Below, one piece after another: positions 9,199 to 16,585 of a stretch of DNA of 64,000 nucleotides; within the stretch, counting starts at the first letter, position 1, and each line of letters starts with the position of its first letter. Position numbers and translations under genes: made by a program. The DNA comes from Prolixibacteraceae bacterium. GTDB taxonomy: Bacteria > Bacteroidota > Bacteroidia > Bacteroidales > Prolixibacteraceae. The DNA lies in NCBI GenBank assembly GCA_019856515.1, contig CP082230.1, forward strand, positions 4,464,001 to 4,528,000, read 5' to 3'. The notes under the pieces were generated by a model, which saw only the letters and a program-made list of their open reading frames with translations, was not told where the DNA came from and did no database searches.

Positions 9199-9828
9199 TT
9201 GAGAAAAAAAAATCAAATAGAACAGTTTGTACGATCGATTCGAAGACGAATATTTAAGATGAAGTATGGGCAGAGTTTTCCATATATATATGGTTTGTTG
9301 ACTGGAGTTATCGACAATGATCATCGTTACTACTATTATGATGAGATTGATCGTATGGTTGAAAAATTTAGTCAAGATGAGAGCCGTTTGGGGGAGAACG
9401 ATTTGGTGCACCTTCCCGATCGAAAAGTGTTGTATTGTATCTATCGACTTGTAAATGAGTTGCAACCACGTAAGATTTGTGTGTTGGGAGCTGATGTGGA
9501 GATATATCAAAATGTCTTAGCTTCGGTGGATACAACTGCTGTTATGGTGTCCTATGACGAATATCTCAAAGAGGATTTGGGGGGAGATTCAAAGGGACTT
9601 ATTTTTTGTAATGGTGTGTCTCATGATAAATTGATGGAGGTATTTGAAAACATTCATATAGGAGATGTTGTTATCACTCATGGATTACATTGGAAAAGAT
9701 GTGGTAAGATAGATTGGCCTTCTCTTGTAAAGGATTCTATGGTTACCGCTTCAATGGAATCTAAAGAGATGGGGATCGGTTTTACTGATCCAAATTTTAG
9801 GAAACAAAACTTTTACATAAAATATTAG
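9199..9828 (+). CDS. Degenerate class I SAM-methyltransferase-like protein
   Basis: About 209 residues. The order of motifs follows a Bacteroidota family of class I methyltransferases: an N-terminal helix, then SFPYIYGL in place of the usual HSPFVY, a Y-x-Y-x-x-I-E-like YYYDEID, then LPDRKVLYCIYRLVNELQPRKI before the first Rossmann strand. The SAM-binding glycine-rich loop, normally E-L-G-T-S-x-G, reads VLGADVEIYQ, and the acidic residue after strand 2 is also not obvious, so SAM binding is doubtful. Start choice: TTG at 9199 best fits the family N-terminus; ATG at 9259 is shorter and ATG at 9079 longer. The next gene starts 3 bp after the stop. Confidence 0.6.
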   Translation: MRKKNQIEQFVRSIRRRIFKMKYGQSFPYIYGLLTGVIDNDHRYYYYDEIDRMVEKFSQDESRLGENDLVHLPDRKVLYCIYRLVNELQPRKICVLGADVEIYQNVLASVDTTAVMVSYDEYLKEDLGGDSKGLIFCNGVSHDKLMEVFENIHIGDVVITHGLHWKRCGKIDWPSLVKDSMVTASMESKEMGIGFTDPNFRKQNFYIKY

Positions 9829-9831
9829 TCT

Positions 9832-10380
9832 ATGAAGGTTTATACTAAAACTGGTGACAAAGGCAAGACAAGTCTTTTTGGAGGAACTAGGGTGGATAAA
9901 TTTGATCCTCGATTAGAAGCTTATGGAACCATTGATGAGTTGAATAGTTATGTCGGTATGGTTCGATCCTTTGTTGAGAAAAGTTCAATGGAAGAGGAGA
10001 CTTTGATTGAGATACAAAAAAAATTGTTTGTAATTGGAGGAGTGTTGGCGACTGATGAAGAGAAAATAGAGCCATCTAAGCGTCTAATTTGTGAAGATGA
10101 TGATATTAAACTTCTAGAGAATGAAATTGATAGAATGGACGAATCGTTGATTCCTTTGGAATTTTTTATTCTTCCTGGTGGAGAACAAGGAAGTTCATTC
10201 TGTCACTTGGCTAGAACTGTGTGTAGAAGATCTGAAAGATTGGTGCTGAAATTGTCTAAAGAGATTGATGTTCAGGAGAATGTCTTGAAGTACTTAAATC
10301 GGTTGTCTGACTATATGTTTGTTTTATCTCGTTATATCGCTCACCAAAAAAATGTGAAAGAAACACCATGGATTCCGTGA
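9832..10380 (+). CDS. ATP:cob(I)alamin adenosyltransferase, PduO type
   Basis: A 182-residue enzyme that transfers the 5'-deoxyadenosyl group of ATP to cob(I)alamin, making adenosylcobalamin. The N-terminal ATP-binding signature TKTGDKGKTSLFGG (residues 5-18) and the DELNSYVG and R-x-x-R-R-x-E-R-type helix (ARTVCRRSERL) are intact. It lies 3 bp after the methyltransferase-like gene and is probably co-transcribed with it. No cobalamin riboswitch was seen upstream. Confidence 0.93.
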   Translation: MKVYTKTGDKGKTSLFGGTRVDKFDPRLEAYGTIDELNSYVGMVRSFVEKSSMEEETLIEIQKKLFVIGGVLATDEEKIEPSKRLICEDDDIKLLENEIDRMDESLIPLEFFILPGGEQGSSFCHLARTVCRRSERLVLKLSKEIDVQENVLKYLNRLSDYMFVLSRYIAHQKNVKETPWIP

Positions 10381-10468
10381 TTTTTTTGTCTATTTTCTTT
10401 TGCATAAAGAAAAAAATTTTAATTTCGCAAAAAATAAGGTAATCTATCATTAATAAATAACTAGAAAT

Positions 10469-10690
10469 ATGTATTGGACGCTTGAATTGGCTTCAAGGCT
10501 AGAAGACGCACCATGGCCAGCAACAAAAGAGGAGCTTATCGACTTTGCAACACGCTCTGGAGCTCCAATGGAGGTAATAGAGAATCTTCAAGAGATCGAG
10601 GAAGAAGCAGAGGTGTTTGAAACGATTGAAGATATTTGGCCAGATTATCCTAGTAAAGACGATTTCTTCTTCAATGAAGAGGAGTATTAA
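10469..10690 (+). CDS. DUF2795-family small acidic protein
   Basis: A 73-residue acidic protein, with the DUF2795-type segment WPATKEELIDFATRSGAP near residues 16-33 and a strongly acidic C-terminus (FFFNEEEY). Homologues are common in Bacteroidota; the function is unknown. It is 88 bp after the adenosyltransferase gene and is followed by a strong rho-independent terminator. Confidence 0.8.
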   Translation: MYWTLELASRLEDAPWPATKEELIDFATRSGAPMEVIENLQEIEEEAEVFETIEDIWPDYPSKDDFFFNEEEY

Positions 10691-10768
10691 TGATTGTATT
10701 TCTATTGTATTTCTGAATTTTTGATGAGATACAAGAGAAAGATCATTGTTAATTATGGCTAATGATTA

Positions 10769-10810
10769 TAAAAAAAGACCATCTTGGATATGCCAAGACG
10801 GTCTTTTTTT
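10769..10810 (+). terminator. Rho-independent terminator after the DUF2795 gene
   Basis: Stem AAAGACCATCTTGG / CCAAGACGGTCTTT (one mismatch) with a short ATATG loop and a run of seven T. It can also serve the convergent response regulator gene that ends at 10822. Confidence 0.9.
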
Positions 10811-10821
10811 GTGCCTAATTT

Positions 10822-11973
10822 TTAAGTGAAGTTTGCAATGTCCTCTTTTGTGATTTCATCATCTGAAAGAATGAGTAGTCGCTCAATGATATTTCGAAGT
10901 TCTCTGATGTTACCTGTCCACCTCTTCTCTTGAAGTAGTTTAATGGCTTCGTTAGATATCTTTTTAGGCGCTTTCCCGTACGATTTACTGATTTCTGTGA
11001 TAAAGTACTTACTCAATGCAGGAATGTCGTCTAATCGATCCTTTAGTGCAGGTACATGAATTAGTATAACACTGAGTCGATGATATAAATCCTCTCTGAA
11101 GGTGTTTTGATTAATCTCCTCTTGAAGGTTTTTATTGGTTGCTGCAATGACTCTTACATTGATCTTAATATGTTTGTCTCCACCAACACGGGTGATGCAA
11201 TTTTCTTGAAGTGCCCTAAGTACCTTTGCTTGTGCCGAGGCACTCATGTCTCCAATCTCATCTAAGAATATAGTACCATTGTTGGCCTGTTCGAACTTCC
11301 CTTTGCGCTGTTTGTTTGCAGAGGTGAAAGCCCCTTTCTCATGGCCGAACAGTTCACTCTCTATCAGCTCAGATGGAATAGCAGCACAATTTACCTCAAT
11401 GAATGGTTGATCTTTGCGCGTGCTGTTGTCGTGAAGCCTTTTGGCAATAAGCTCTTTTCCTGTACCATTTTCACCTGTAATCAGGACACGAGCATCTGTT
11501 TCAGCAACCTTATCGCAAATGTTCAATATCTGTGTAATTTTATCTGAAGAGCCAATAATGGTATCTTTATTTGAGATCTTCTTTTTTAACACCTTCTTCT
11601 CTTGAATCAGTGTTCCTCGTTCTCTTGCATTCTTAACAGTGATCAGAAGACGGTTTAGGTCAATTGGTTTCTCTATGAAATCAAAAGCTCCTTTTTTTAT
11701 ACACTCGACGGCAGTGTCGATATTACCATGCCCCGAGATCATAATGAAAGATGTGTCAGGAGCGATAGGGATAGACCTTTCTAATACTTCAATACCATCC
11801 ATTTGTGGCATCTTAATATCACAGAATACGATTTTGTAGTTGTTGTTTTTAATCTTTTCGATTGCTTGTAGTCCATCTTCTGCCGTGTCTACATCATAAT
11901 CTTCGAAGGAAAGAATGTCTTTTAGAGAGTTCCGAATGCTTCTTTCGTCATCAATGACCAAAATTTTATCCAT
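10822..11973 (-). CDS. Sigma-54-type (NtrC-family) response regulator lacking the HTH domain
   Basis: A 383-residue protein. Receiver domain at residues 1-120 with phospho-acceptor D52 (FCDIKMPQMDG) and K102 (EKP). AAA+ sigma-54 interaction domain from about 140, with Walker A GENGTGKE (167-174), Walker B IFLDEIGD (235-242) and R-finger region. The sigma-54-contacting loop reads GAFTSA (214-219) instead of GAFTGA. The protein ends at ITKEDIANFT, where a Fis-type helix-turn-helix of about 45 residues would normally follow, so it has no visible DNA-binding domain. It starts 8 bp after the Ppx gene stop. It may act from solution or through another partner. Confidence 0.9.
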   Translation of the reverse strand: MDKILVIDDERSIRNSLKDILSFEDYDVDTAEDGLQAIEKIKNNNYKIVFCDIKMPQMDGIEVLERSIPIAPDTSFIMISGHGNIDTAVECIKKGAFDFIEKPIDLNRLLITVKNARERGTLIQEKKVLKKKISNKDTIIGSSDKITQILNICDKVAETDARVLITGENGTGKELIAKRLHDNSTRKDQPFIEVNCAAIPSELIESELFGHEKGAFTSANKQRKGKFEQANNGTIFLDEIGDMSASAQAKVLRALQENCITRVGGDKHIKINVRVIAATNKNLQEEINQNTFREDLYHRLSVILIHVPALKDRLDDIPALSKYFITEISKSYGKAPKKISNEAIKLLQEKRWTGNIRELRNIIERLLILSDDEITKEDIANFT

Positions 11974-11981
11974 ATCTTTTG

Positions 11982-12896
11982 TTACTGAGTTATACTAAAT
12001 AATGCTCCTTCTGCAAGTGCATATCCTGTTTGGTGTATTTTCGATATATTACTGTTTGATAGAACTAAATTGGTTAAAAGAGATGCGTACACAATCATCG
12101 TCTCTCTAATAGGAACCATTCCTGGAATATTTTTTCTCTCTTCTCTGGTTGAACTGATGAGTTTGGAATATAGATCTGAAAAATCATTTAGTTCAATCTG
12201 ATTTAGCTTATGTAGATGAGAAATAGGTTTTTTGTATGTTATTAGATCTACATAGGTGTCAAAAGCTCCAGAACTTCCAATAAGTGTTTTGGGTTGATGT
12301 TTTGCAATCATTTTCCATAGCTCATCGTGTTGCTCTTGAAAGTAGTCAGATATCTCCTTGATGGTGCTTGGACCAATTTTGTCTTCAAAAGGAAAACGTT
12401 GCAATATTCGTGCCATTCCCGTTTTAAAGCTTTTACTCCAAATGATCTCGCCATTTTGGATGAGAACAAATTCATTACTTCCTCCTCCAATGTCCATTGA
12501 AAGTATGGGGTGAATAGTTTTGTCTATTGTTTTTAGTATGGCTAGAGACGTGATGTTTGCCTCTTCTGCACCAGTAAGAATGGTGAGCTTAAATTGTTTG
12601 TTTTGGTTGATTGCTTTGACAATGTCTGGGCAATTATTTGCCTCTCTGATAGCTGCAGTAGCATAGATGTTTACAGTTTTAATGCCATGCATCAGTGCTA
12701 CCTGATAGTGTTCAGATAATGCTGACAGGATGTTCTCTATGCCTCTATTGGTGATACAATTGTCTCTGTAATTCTCATCTGCTCCAAGTCTTACAGGAAT
12801 CGACTCTTTGTAATGAGAAATAAGTTTGTTCTGAACGATCTCTCCAATTAATAGAGTGCAAGTATTGGTGCCAAGGTCTACAACTGCCGTTTTCAT
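11982..12896 (-). CDS. Ppx/GppA-family phosphatase (exopolyphosphatase-like)
   Basis: A 304-residue protein of the ASKHA fold Ppx/GppA family, which hydrolyses polyphosphate or pppGpp. The phosphate-1 loop VDLGTNTC (residues 6-13), the ATAAIREA motif and the phosphate-2 loop SMDIGGGSNEF (about 137-147) are intact, as is the GSSGAFD stretch. The length matches the short, single-domain form without the C-terminal HD-like extension. It lies 8 bp upstream of the NtrC-type regulator, so the two are probably co-transcribed. Whether the substrate is polyphosphate or pppGpp cannot be told. Confidence 0.9.
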   Translation of the reverse strand: MKTAVVDLGTNTCTLLIGEIVQNKLISHYKESIPVRLGADENYRDNCITNRGIENILSALSEHYQVALMHGIKTVNIYATAAIREANNCPDIVKAINQNKQFKLTILTGAEEANITSLAILKTIDKTIHPILSMDIGGGSNEFVLIQNGEIIWSKSFKTGMARILQRFPFEDKIGPSTIKEISDYFQEQHDELWKMIAKHQPKTLIGSSGAFDTYVDLITYKKPISHLHKLNQIELNDFSDLYSKLISSTREERKNIPGMVPIRETMIVYASLLTNLVLSNSNISKIHQTGYALAEGALFSITQ

Positions 12897-12966
12897 ATGG
12901 TTTATTCGCTTTTTGTAATGGCTTAAAGGTACGCGAAAACAATGATATGTTCACAACGGCTTGTTT

Positions 12967-13299
12967 CTAATTGGTGATGGTGACATATCCTTCACTTTCC
13001 CACTCTTCTAATCCGCCTTTTAATACGAGACAATTTTTATATCCTAGCTTTTCGAGACGATGGACAGCCATTTTGGGGCGCATCAGGGTGTTGTCTATAC
13101 CATATAGAATAATTGCAGTCTCTTTGGCTGGACATGACGCTTCGATGTTCGAGATAAACTTCGGATCGTTTACGTCATAATTAGTCGAATTGGGAATATG
13201 ATGTCTCATATAGGCATGATGAGGAAGGACGTTTACGATCATCGTTGGGGTGTCAGATTCGATGATTTCATTTAGTTGAATAGGGCTTATGTATTTCAT
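12967..13299 (-). CDS. Rhodanese-like domain protein without the catalytic cysteine
   Basis: A 110-residue single rhodanese domain. The family landmarks are present: an N-terminal ISPIQLNEII, the VNVLP (normally D-V-R) segment, HIPNSTNYD (normally H-I-x-G-A), and the C-terminal LKGGLEEWESEGY. The active-site loop reads ILYGIDNTLMRPKMAV, with Gly where the catalytic Cys would be, so sulfurtransferase activity is not expected. The start at 13299 (MKYISP) fits the domain; an upstream ATG at 13383 adds 28 residues that do not resemble the family. It may be a binding or regulatory module. Confidence 0.75.
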   Translation of the reverse strand: MKYISPIQLNEIIESDTPTMIVNVLPHHAYMRHHIPNSTNYDVNDPKFISNIEASCPAKETAIILYGIDNTLMRPKMAVHRLEKLGYKNCLVLKGGLEEWESEGYVTITN

Positions 13300-13445
13300 G
13301 TTACAGATGGTTTTTCTGATTAAAACTATTTTGTATAGGTTTTTGTTTAAAAAATAGTGTTTTTTCAAAAGATTGATTGTCAAAAGTTAATGTGTTCTGT
13401 CATCCATTTAAGGGCGATAAAATACGATCTAAATTGATAATCGTG

Positions 13446-13476
13446 TTTGTAGAATTAAAAAAGTGCCTTATATTTG
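13446..13476 (+). promoter_or_regulatory. Promoter of the tRNA-Lys array
   Basis: TTTG at 13446-13449 and TATATTTG at 13469-13476, separated by 19 nt, fit the Bacteroidota -33/-7 pattern TTTG-N19-TAnnTTTG. The box ends 37 nt before the first tRNA. No similar pair is seen in the spacers, so the twelve genes are probably one transcript. Confidence 0.75.
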
Positions 13477-13513
13477 CACCGCCTTTAAGAAATAATAGGC
13501 ACAATTAGATGTT

Positions 13514-13586
13514 GATTCAGTAGCTCAGCTGGTAGAGCACATCCCTTTTAAGGATGGGGTCCTGGGTTCGAACCCCAGCTGAATCA
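13514..13586 (+). tRNA. tRNA-Lys(UUU), copy 1 of 12
   Basis: 73 nt cloverleaf: acceptor GATTCAG/CTGAATC with discriminator A, D arm GCTC/GAGC, anticodon loop CTTTTAA (anticodon TTT), T loop TTCGAAC. The 3' CCA is not encoded. First gene of the array, behind the promoter at 13446-13476. Confidence 0.97.
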
Positions 13587-13634
13587 CGAATAAGTAGACC
13601 AATCGATGGTTTACTGACTGTTTAATTTAGAGTT

Positions 13635-13707
13635 GATTCAGTAGCTCAGCTGGTAGAGCACATCCCTTTTAAGGATGGGGTCCTGGGTTCGAACCCCAGC
13701 TGAATCA
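13635..13707 (+). tRNA. tRNA-Lys(UUU), copy 2 of 12
   Basis: Identical to copy 1 over 73 nt. The spacer before it (48 nt) has the same sequence as the one before copy 6. Confidence 0.97.
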
Positions 13708-13755
13708 CAAATAAGTAGACCAACCAATGGTTTACTGACTGTTTAATTTAGAGTT

Positions 13756-13828
13756 GATTCAGTAGCTCAGCTGGTAGAGCACATCCCTTTTAAGGATGGG
13801 GTCCTGGGTTCGAACCCCAGCTGAATCA
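13756..13828 (+). tRNA. tRNA-Lys(UUU), copy 3 of 12
   Basis: Identical to copy 1. The preceding spacer carries the CAAATAAG/AACCAATGG variant, shared only with the spacer before copy 7. Confidence 0.97.
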
Positions 13829-13876
13829 CAAATAAGTAGACCAATCGATGGTTTGCTGACTGTTTAATTTAGAGTT

Positions 13877-13949
13877 GATTCAGTAGCTCAGCTGGTAGAG
13901 CACATCCCTTTTAAGGATGGGGTCCTGGGTTCGAACCCCAGCTGAATCA
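13877..13949 (+). tRNA. tRNA-Lys(UUU), copy 4 of 12
   Basis: Identical to copy 1. The preceding spacer has CAAATAAG with GGTTTGCTG. Confidence 0.97.
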
Positions 13950-13997
13950 CGAATAAGTAGACCAATCGATGGTTTGCTGACTGTTTAATTTAGAGTT

Positions 13998-14070
13998 GAT
14001 TCAGTAGCTCAGCTGGTAGAGCACATCCCTTTTAAGGATGGGGTCCTGGGTTCGAACCCCAGCTGAATCA
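13998..14070 (+). tRNA. tRNA-Lys(UUU), copy 5 of 12
   Basis: Identical to copy 1. The preceding spacer has CGAATAAG with GGTTTGCTG. Confidence 0.97.
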
Positions 14071-14118
14071 CGAATAAGTAGACCAATCGATGGTTTACTG
14101 ACTGTTTAATTTAGAGTT

Positions 14119-14191
14119 GATTCAGTAGCTCAGCTGGTAGAGCACATCCCTTTTAAGGATGGGGTCCTGGGTTCGAACCCCAGCTGAATCA
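14119..14191 (+). tRNA. tRNA-Lys(UUU), copy 6 of 12
   Basis: Identical to copy 1. The preceding spacer repeats the variant found before copy 2. Confidence 0.97.
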
Positions 14192-14239
14192 CAAATAAGT
14201 AGACCAACCAATGGTTTACTGACTGTTTAATTTAGAGTT

Positions 14240-14312
14240 GATTCAGTAGCTCAGCTGGTAGAGCACATCCCTTTTAAGGATGGGGTCCTGGGTTCGAACC
14301 CCAGCTGAATCA
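14240..14312 (+). tRNA. tRNA-Lys(UUU), copy 7 of 12
   Basis: Identical to copy 1. The preceding spacer repeats the variant found before copy 3. Confidence 0.97.
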
Positions 14313-14360
14313 CAAAGAAGTAGACCAACCGATGGTTTACTGACTGTTTAATTTAGAGTT

Positions 14361-14433
14361 GATTCAGTAGCTCAGCTGGTAGAGCACATCCCTTTTAAGG
14401 ATGGGGTCCTGGGTTCGAACCCCAGCTGAATCA
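14361..14433 (+). tRNA. tRNA-Lys(UUU), copy 8 of 12
   Basis: Identical to copy 1. From here on the spacers begin CAAAGAAG instead of C(A/G)AATAAG. Confidence 0.97.
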
Positions 14434-14481
14434 CAAAGAAGTAGACCAATCGATGGTTTGCTGACTGTTTAATTTAGAGTT

Positions 14482-14554
14482 GATTCAGTAGCTCAGCTGG
14501 TAGAGCACATCCCTTTTAAGGATGGGGTCCTGGGTTCGAACCCCAGCTGAATCA
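14482..14554 (+). tRNA. tRNA-Lys(UUU), copy 9 of 12
   Basis: Identical to copy 1. The preceding spacer has CAAAGAAG with AATCGATGG and TTTGCTG. Confidence 0.97.
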
Positions 14555-14602
14555 CAAAGAAGTAGACCAACCGATGGTCTGCTGACTGTTTAATTTAGAG
14601 TT

Positions 14603-14675
14603 GATTCAGTAGCTCAGCTGGTAGAGCACATCCCTTTTAAGGATGGGGTCCTGGGTTCGAACCCCAGCTGAATCA
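14603..14675 (+). tRNA. tRNA-Lys(UUU), copy 10 of 12
   Basis: Identical to copy 1. The preceding spacer has the private variant GGTCTGCTG. Confidence 0.97.
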
Positions 14676-14723
14676 CAAAGAAGTAGACCAATCGATGGTT
14701 TGCGGACTGTTTAATTTAGAGTT

Positions 14724-14796
14724 GATTCAGTAGCTCAGCTGGTAGAGCACATCCCTTTTAAGGATGGGGTCCTGGGTTCGAACCCCAGCTGAATCA
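14724..14796 (+). tRNA. tRNA-Lys(UUU), copy 11 of 12
   Basis: Identical to copy 1. The preceding spacer has the private variant TTTGCGGAC. Confidence 0.97.
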
Positions 14797-14844
14797 CAAA
14801 GAAGTAGACCAACCGATGGTTTACTGACTGTTTAATTTAGAGTT

Positions 14845-14917
14845 GATTCAGTAGCTCAGCTGGTAGAGCACATCCCTTTTAAGGATGGGGTCCTGGGTTC
14901 GAACCCCAGCTGAATCA
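14845..14917 (+). tRNA. tRNA-Lys(UUU), copy 12 of 12
   Basis: Identical to copy 1. Last gene of the array, followed after 8 nt by a terminator. Confidence 0.97.
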
Positions 14918-14925
14918 CAAAAAGT

Positions 14926-14958
14926 AAAGACTATCTCATATGAGGTAGTCTTTTTTTT
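14926..14958 (+). terminator. Terminator of the tRNA-Lys array
   Basis: A 12 bp stem (AAAGACTATCTC / GAGGTAGTCTTT, one G-T pair) with an ATAT loop, followed by a run of T. It can also serve the convergent DUF4833 gene ending at 15011. Confidence 0.92.
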
Positions 14959-15010
14959 CGTTCAAACTTTTCACTATTTTCCAATTGGTATAATAACTGA
15001 CCCGAAAGGT

Positions 15011-15520
15011 CTAGTCAATATGAATTGTCTTTTTTGTTATTTGCTTTTGATTCGTTATATACAAATCAATAGCAGATACGGTAGGCCATATGCCAGAATC
15101 ATCAGAGTGTATAAAGATATGTTTTAAGATTTGTGGACTCTGTTCTGTACTTTCTATCATTACTACTTTAGAATTATATGGCTCTTCTTGGACCAGAAGT
15201 AGTTTGATGTTTTTGTTGGCTATAAAAGTTAATAAATAGCTATTGGTACTATCTGTTTTTGTTTCGAAACCGTATCCATATTTTCTTTCCATATATGTTA
15301 AATCCTCTCTGTTTCCCTCTTTTTCGAACATGATCCAATAAGCAAGGATGGGTGATTTTTGATTAAGTATTCCATGACTGTCATAATTGGCTTTATATAC
15401 TACCGTGTTGCGATTTTTAGTGCGTTGTATGTAAAATAATATATCTTTTTCATGTTGGGGTCTCGGATAGTCTATACTCATCAATGTGAGTGAAATTAAT
15501 AGGCATAATAGATATTTCAT
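15011..15520 (-). CDS. DUF4833 domain protein (exported), last gene of sphingolipid operon
   Basis: About 169 residues. A signal peptide (MKYLLCLLISLTLMSI) is followed by a domain with the DUF4833 pattern: FYIQRTKNRNTVVY, then PILAYWIMF, YMERKYGYGFETK, and a C-terminal basic Lys-rich end. The function is unknown. The start at 15520 overlaps the stop of the upstream epimerase gene as ATGA, pointing to translational coupling; a Met eight codons upstream lies inside that gene. Co-occurrence with sphingolipid genes suggests a role in membrane lipid handling, which is an inference. Confidence 0.8.
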   Translation of the reverse strand: MKYLLCLLISLTLMSIDYPRPQHEKDILFYIQRTKNRNTVVYKANYDSHGILNQKSPILAYWIMFEKEGNREDLTYMERKYGYGFETKTDSTNSYLLTFIANKNIKLLLVQEEPYNSKVVMIESTEQSPQILKHIFIHSDDSGIWPTVSAIDLYITNQKQITKKTIHID

Positions 15521-16521
15521 AGTAGCCGTTCTTTTTTGTACCAATTTAAAACGTCTTCTAGTCCATTGGTGATATCATATTTAGGAATGTAATCGATATC
15601 CGAATAGAGGCTGTCTGTGTCACAGGCCCAATTAAGGGCAGTTAATTCTTTGTATTTTTCTCTATTTAGGTTTGAAGCTGTACCAAATAGCCAGGAGTTA
15701 AGTTCAGAAAATGCCACAATAGTTTTTAGAATCGGGCGTGGAATAACAATGCGAACTGTTTTAACATCTAAGATTTTTTTAGCTTCTCCCATGAATTCTG
15801 TGACACTGTAGTTTTTTCCATCAGAAATATGGTAGACTCTGTTTTGATGTGATGATGTTGTCAATCTACATATGATTGATGCTAAGTCATGAGCATGAAT
15901 AAATGATAATTGTTGTTTTGGGTCAGCTAAGTATGGCTCGATACGAAACTTTAATACATTGAATATCTCTAAAAAGTCTTTGTCTTTAGGGCCGTAAACT
16001 GCTGTTGGACGAACAATAAGGAAAGGGATGGCTGTTTGATTTGTAAGAAACTCTTCAGCTTTCAATTTACTTTTACCATATGCAGTGATGGGACACTCCT
16101 GATCCGATATATGGATAGGTTTATGGGATACTATGCTTCCCGGTCCCATCGCTGCGAGGCTGCTGACAAATACAAACTTTTTAGGAGGTGTACGTAGAGC
16201 GAAAAGACTTTTGTATAGATTGATAGTGCCTTCGCAATTCACTTTGTCGTACATATTAGGATCTGCACTTTTGGTTACACCTGCATTATGAATAAAATAA
16301 TCGATCTGTTCGTTGTTTTTATTCAGTTTAAGCCATTCTGATCGTAGCTGTTTCGGATCAAATAGATCCAGTGAGATGATTTTTATTTTGTCAATAGGTA
16401 AGGAGTCGATTCTACTCGAACTCCTAATGCCTGCATAGACCTTATGACCTAAGGATAATGCGACGTTAACCATTGTGCTTCCAATAAATCCTGATGCTCC
16501 TGTAATAAAAATATTTGCCAT
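15517..16521 (-). CDS. NAD-dependent epimerase/dehydratase, candidate ceramide reductase (CerR-like)
   Basis: A 334-residue extended short-chain dehydrogenase. The N-terminal nucleotide-binding motif GASGFIG (residues 7-13), the VSSLAAMGPG strand and the catalytic Y-x-x-x-K (YGKSK) are intact. In bacterial sphingolipid synthesis a protein of this family (CerR) is reported to reduce the 3-keto group. The position, 64 bp after the GNAT gene and two genes after spt, supports this. A sugar-nucleotide or other substrate cannot be excluded from sequence. Confidence 0.8.
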   Translation of the reverse strand: MANIFITGASGFIGSTMVNVALSLGHKVYAGIRSSSRIDSLPIDKIKIISLDLFDPKQLRSEWLKLNKNNEQIDYFIHNAGVTKSADPNMYDKVNCEGTINLYKSLFALRTPPKKFVFVSSLAAMGPGSIVSHKPIHISDQECPITAYGKSKLKAEEFLTNQTAIPFLIVRPTAVYGPKDKDFLEIFNVLKFRIEPYLADPKQQLSFIHAHDLASIICRLTTSSHQNRVYHISDGKNYSVTEFMGEAKKILDVKTVRIVIPRPILKTIVAFSELNSWLFGTASNLNREKYKELTALNWACDTDSLYSDIDYIPKYDITNGLEDVLNWYKKERLL

Positions 16522-16585
16522 GCTTTTTTGTTATTTCTCCATAAATATTGAATACTAATAATCGTGTGTTTAGAATAGCATTACG

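Larger units (their letters stand above)
13514..14917 (+). repeat. Tandem array of twelve 121 bp units, each a tRNA-Lys plus a 48 bp spacer
   Basis: Gene starts fall at exactly 121 bp intervals twelve times. The tRNA parts read as identical. The spacers differ at about eight positions, so the array is not a simple assembly duplication of one unit. Confidence 0.95.

Noticed and set aside
9750..9831. Cobalamin riboswitch before the adenosyltransferase
   Set aside because: No room: the gene starts 3 bp after the previous stop, and no B12-box-like sequence is seen upstream.
13514..14917. tRNA array as an integration (att) hot spot
   Set aside because: No integrase, prophage gene or partial tRNA duplicate next to the array; all twelve copies are whole.
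14885..15127. 80-codon open frame starting inside tRNA copy 12
   Set aside because: It starts in the tRNA anticodon arm, runs through the terminator and overlaps the antisense of the DUF4833 gene; no family resemblance.
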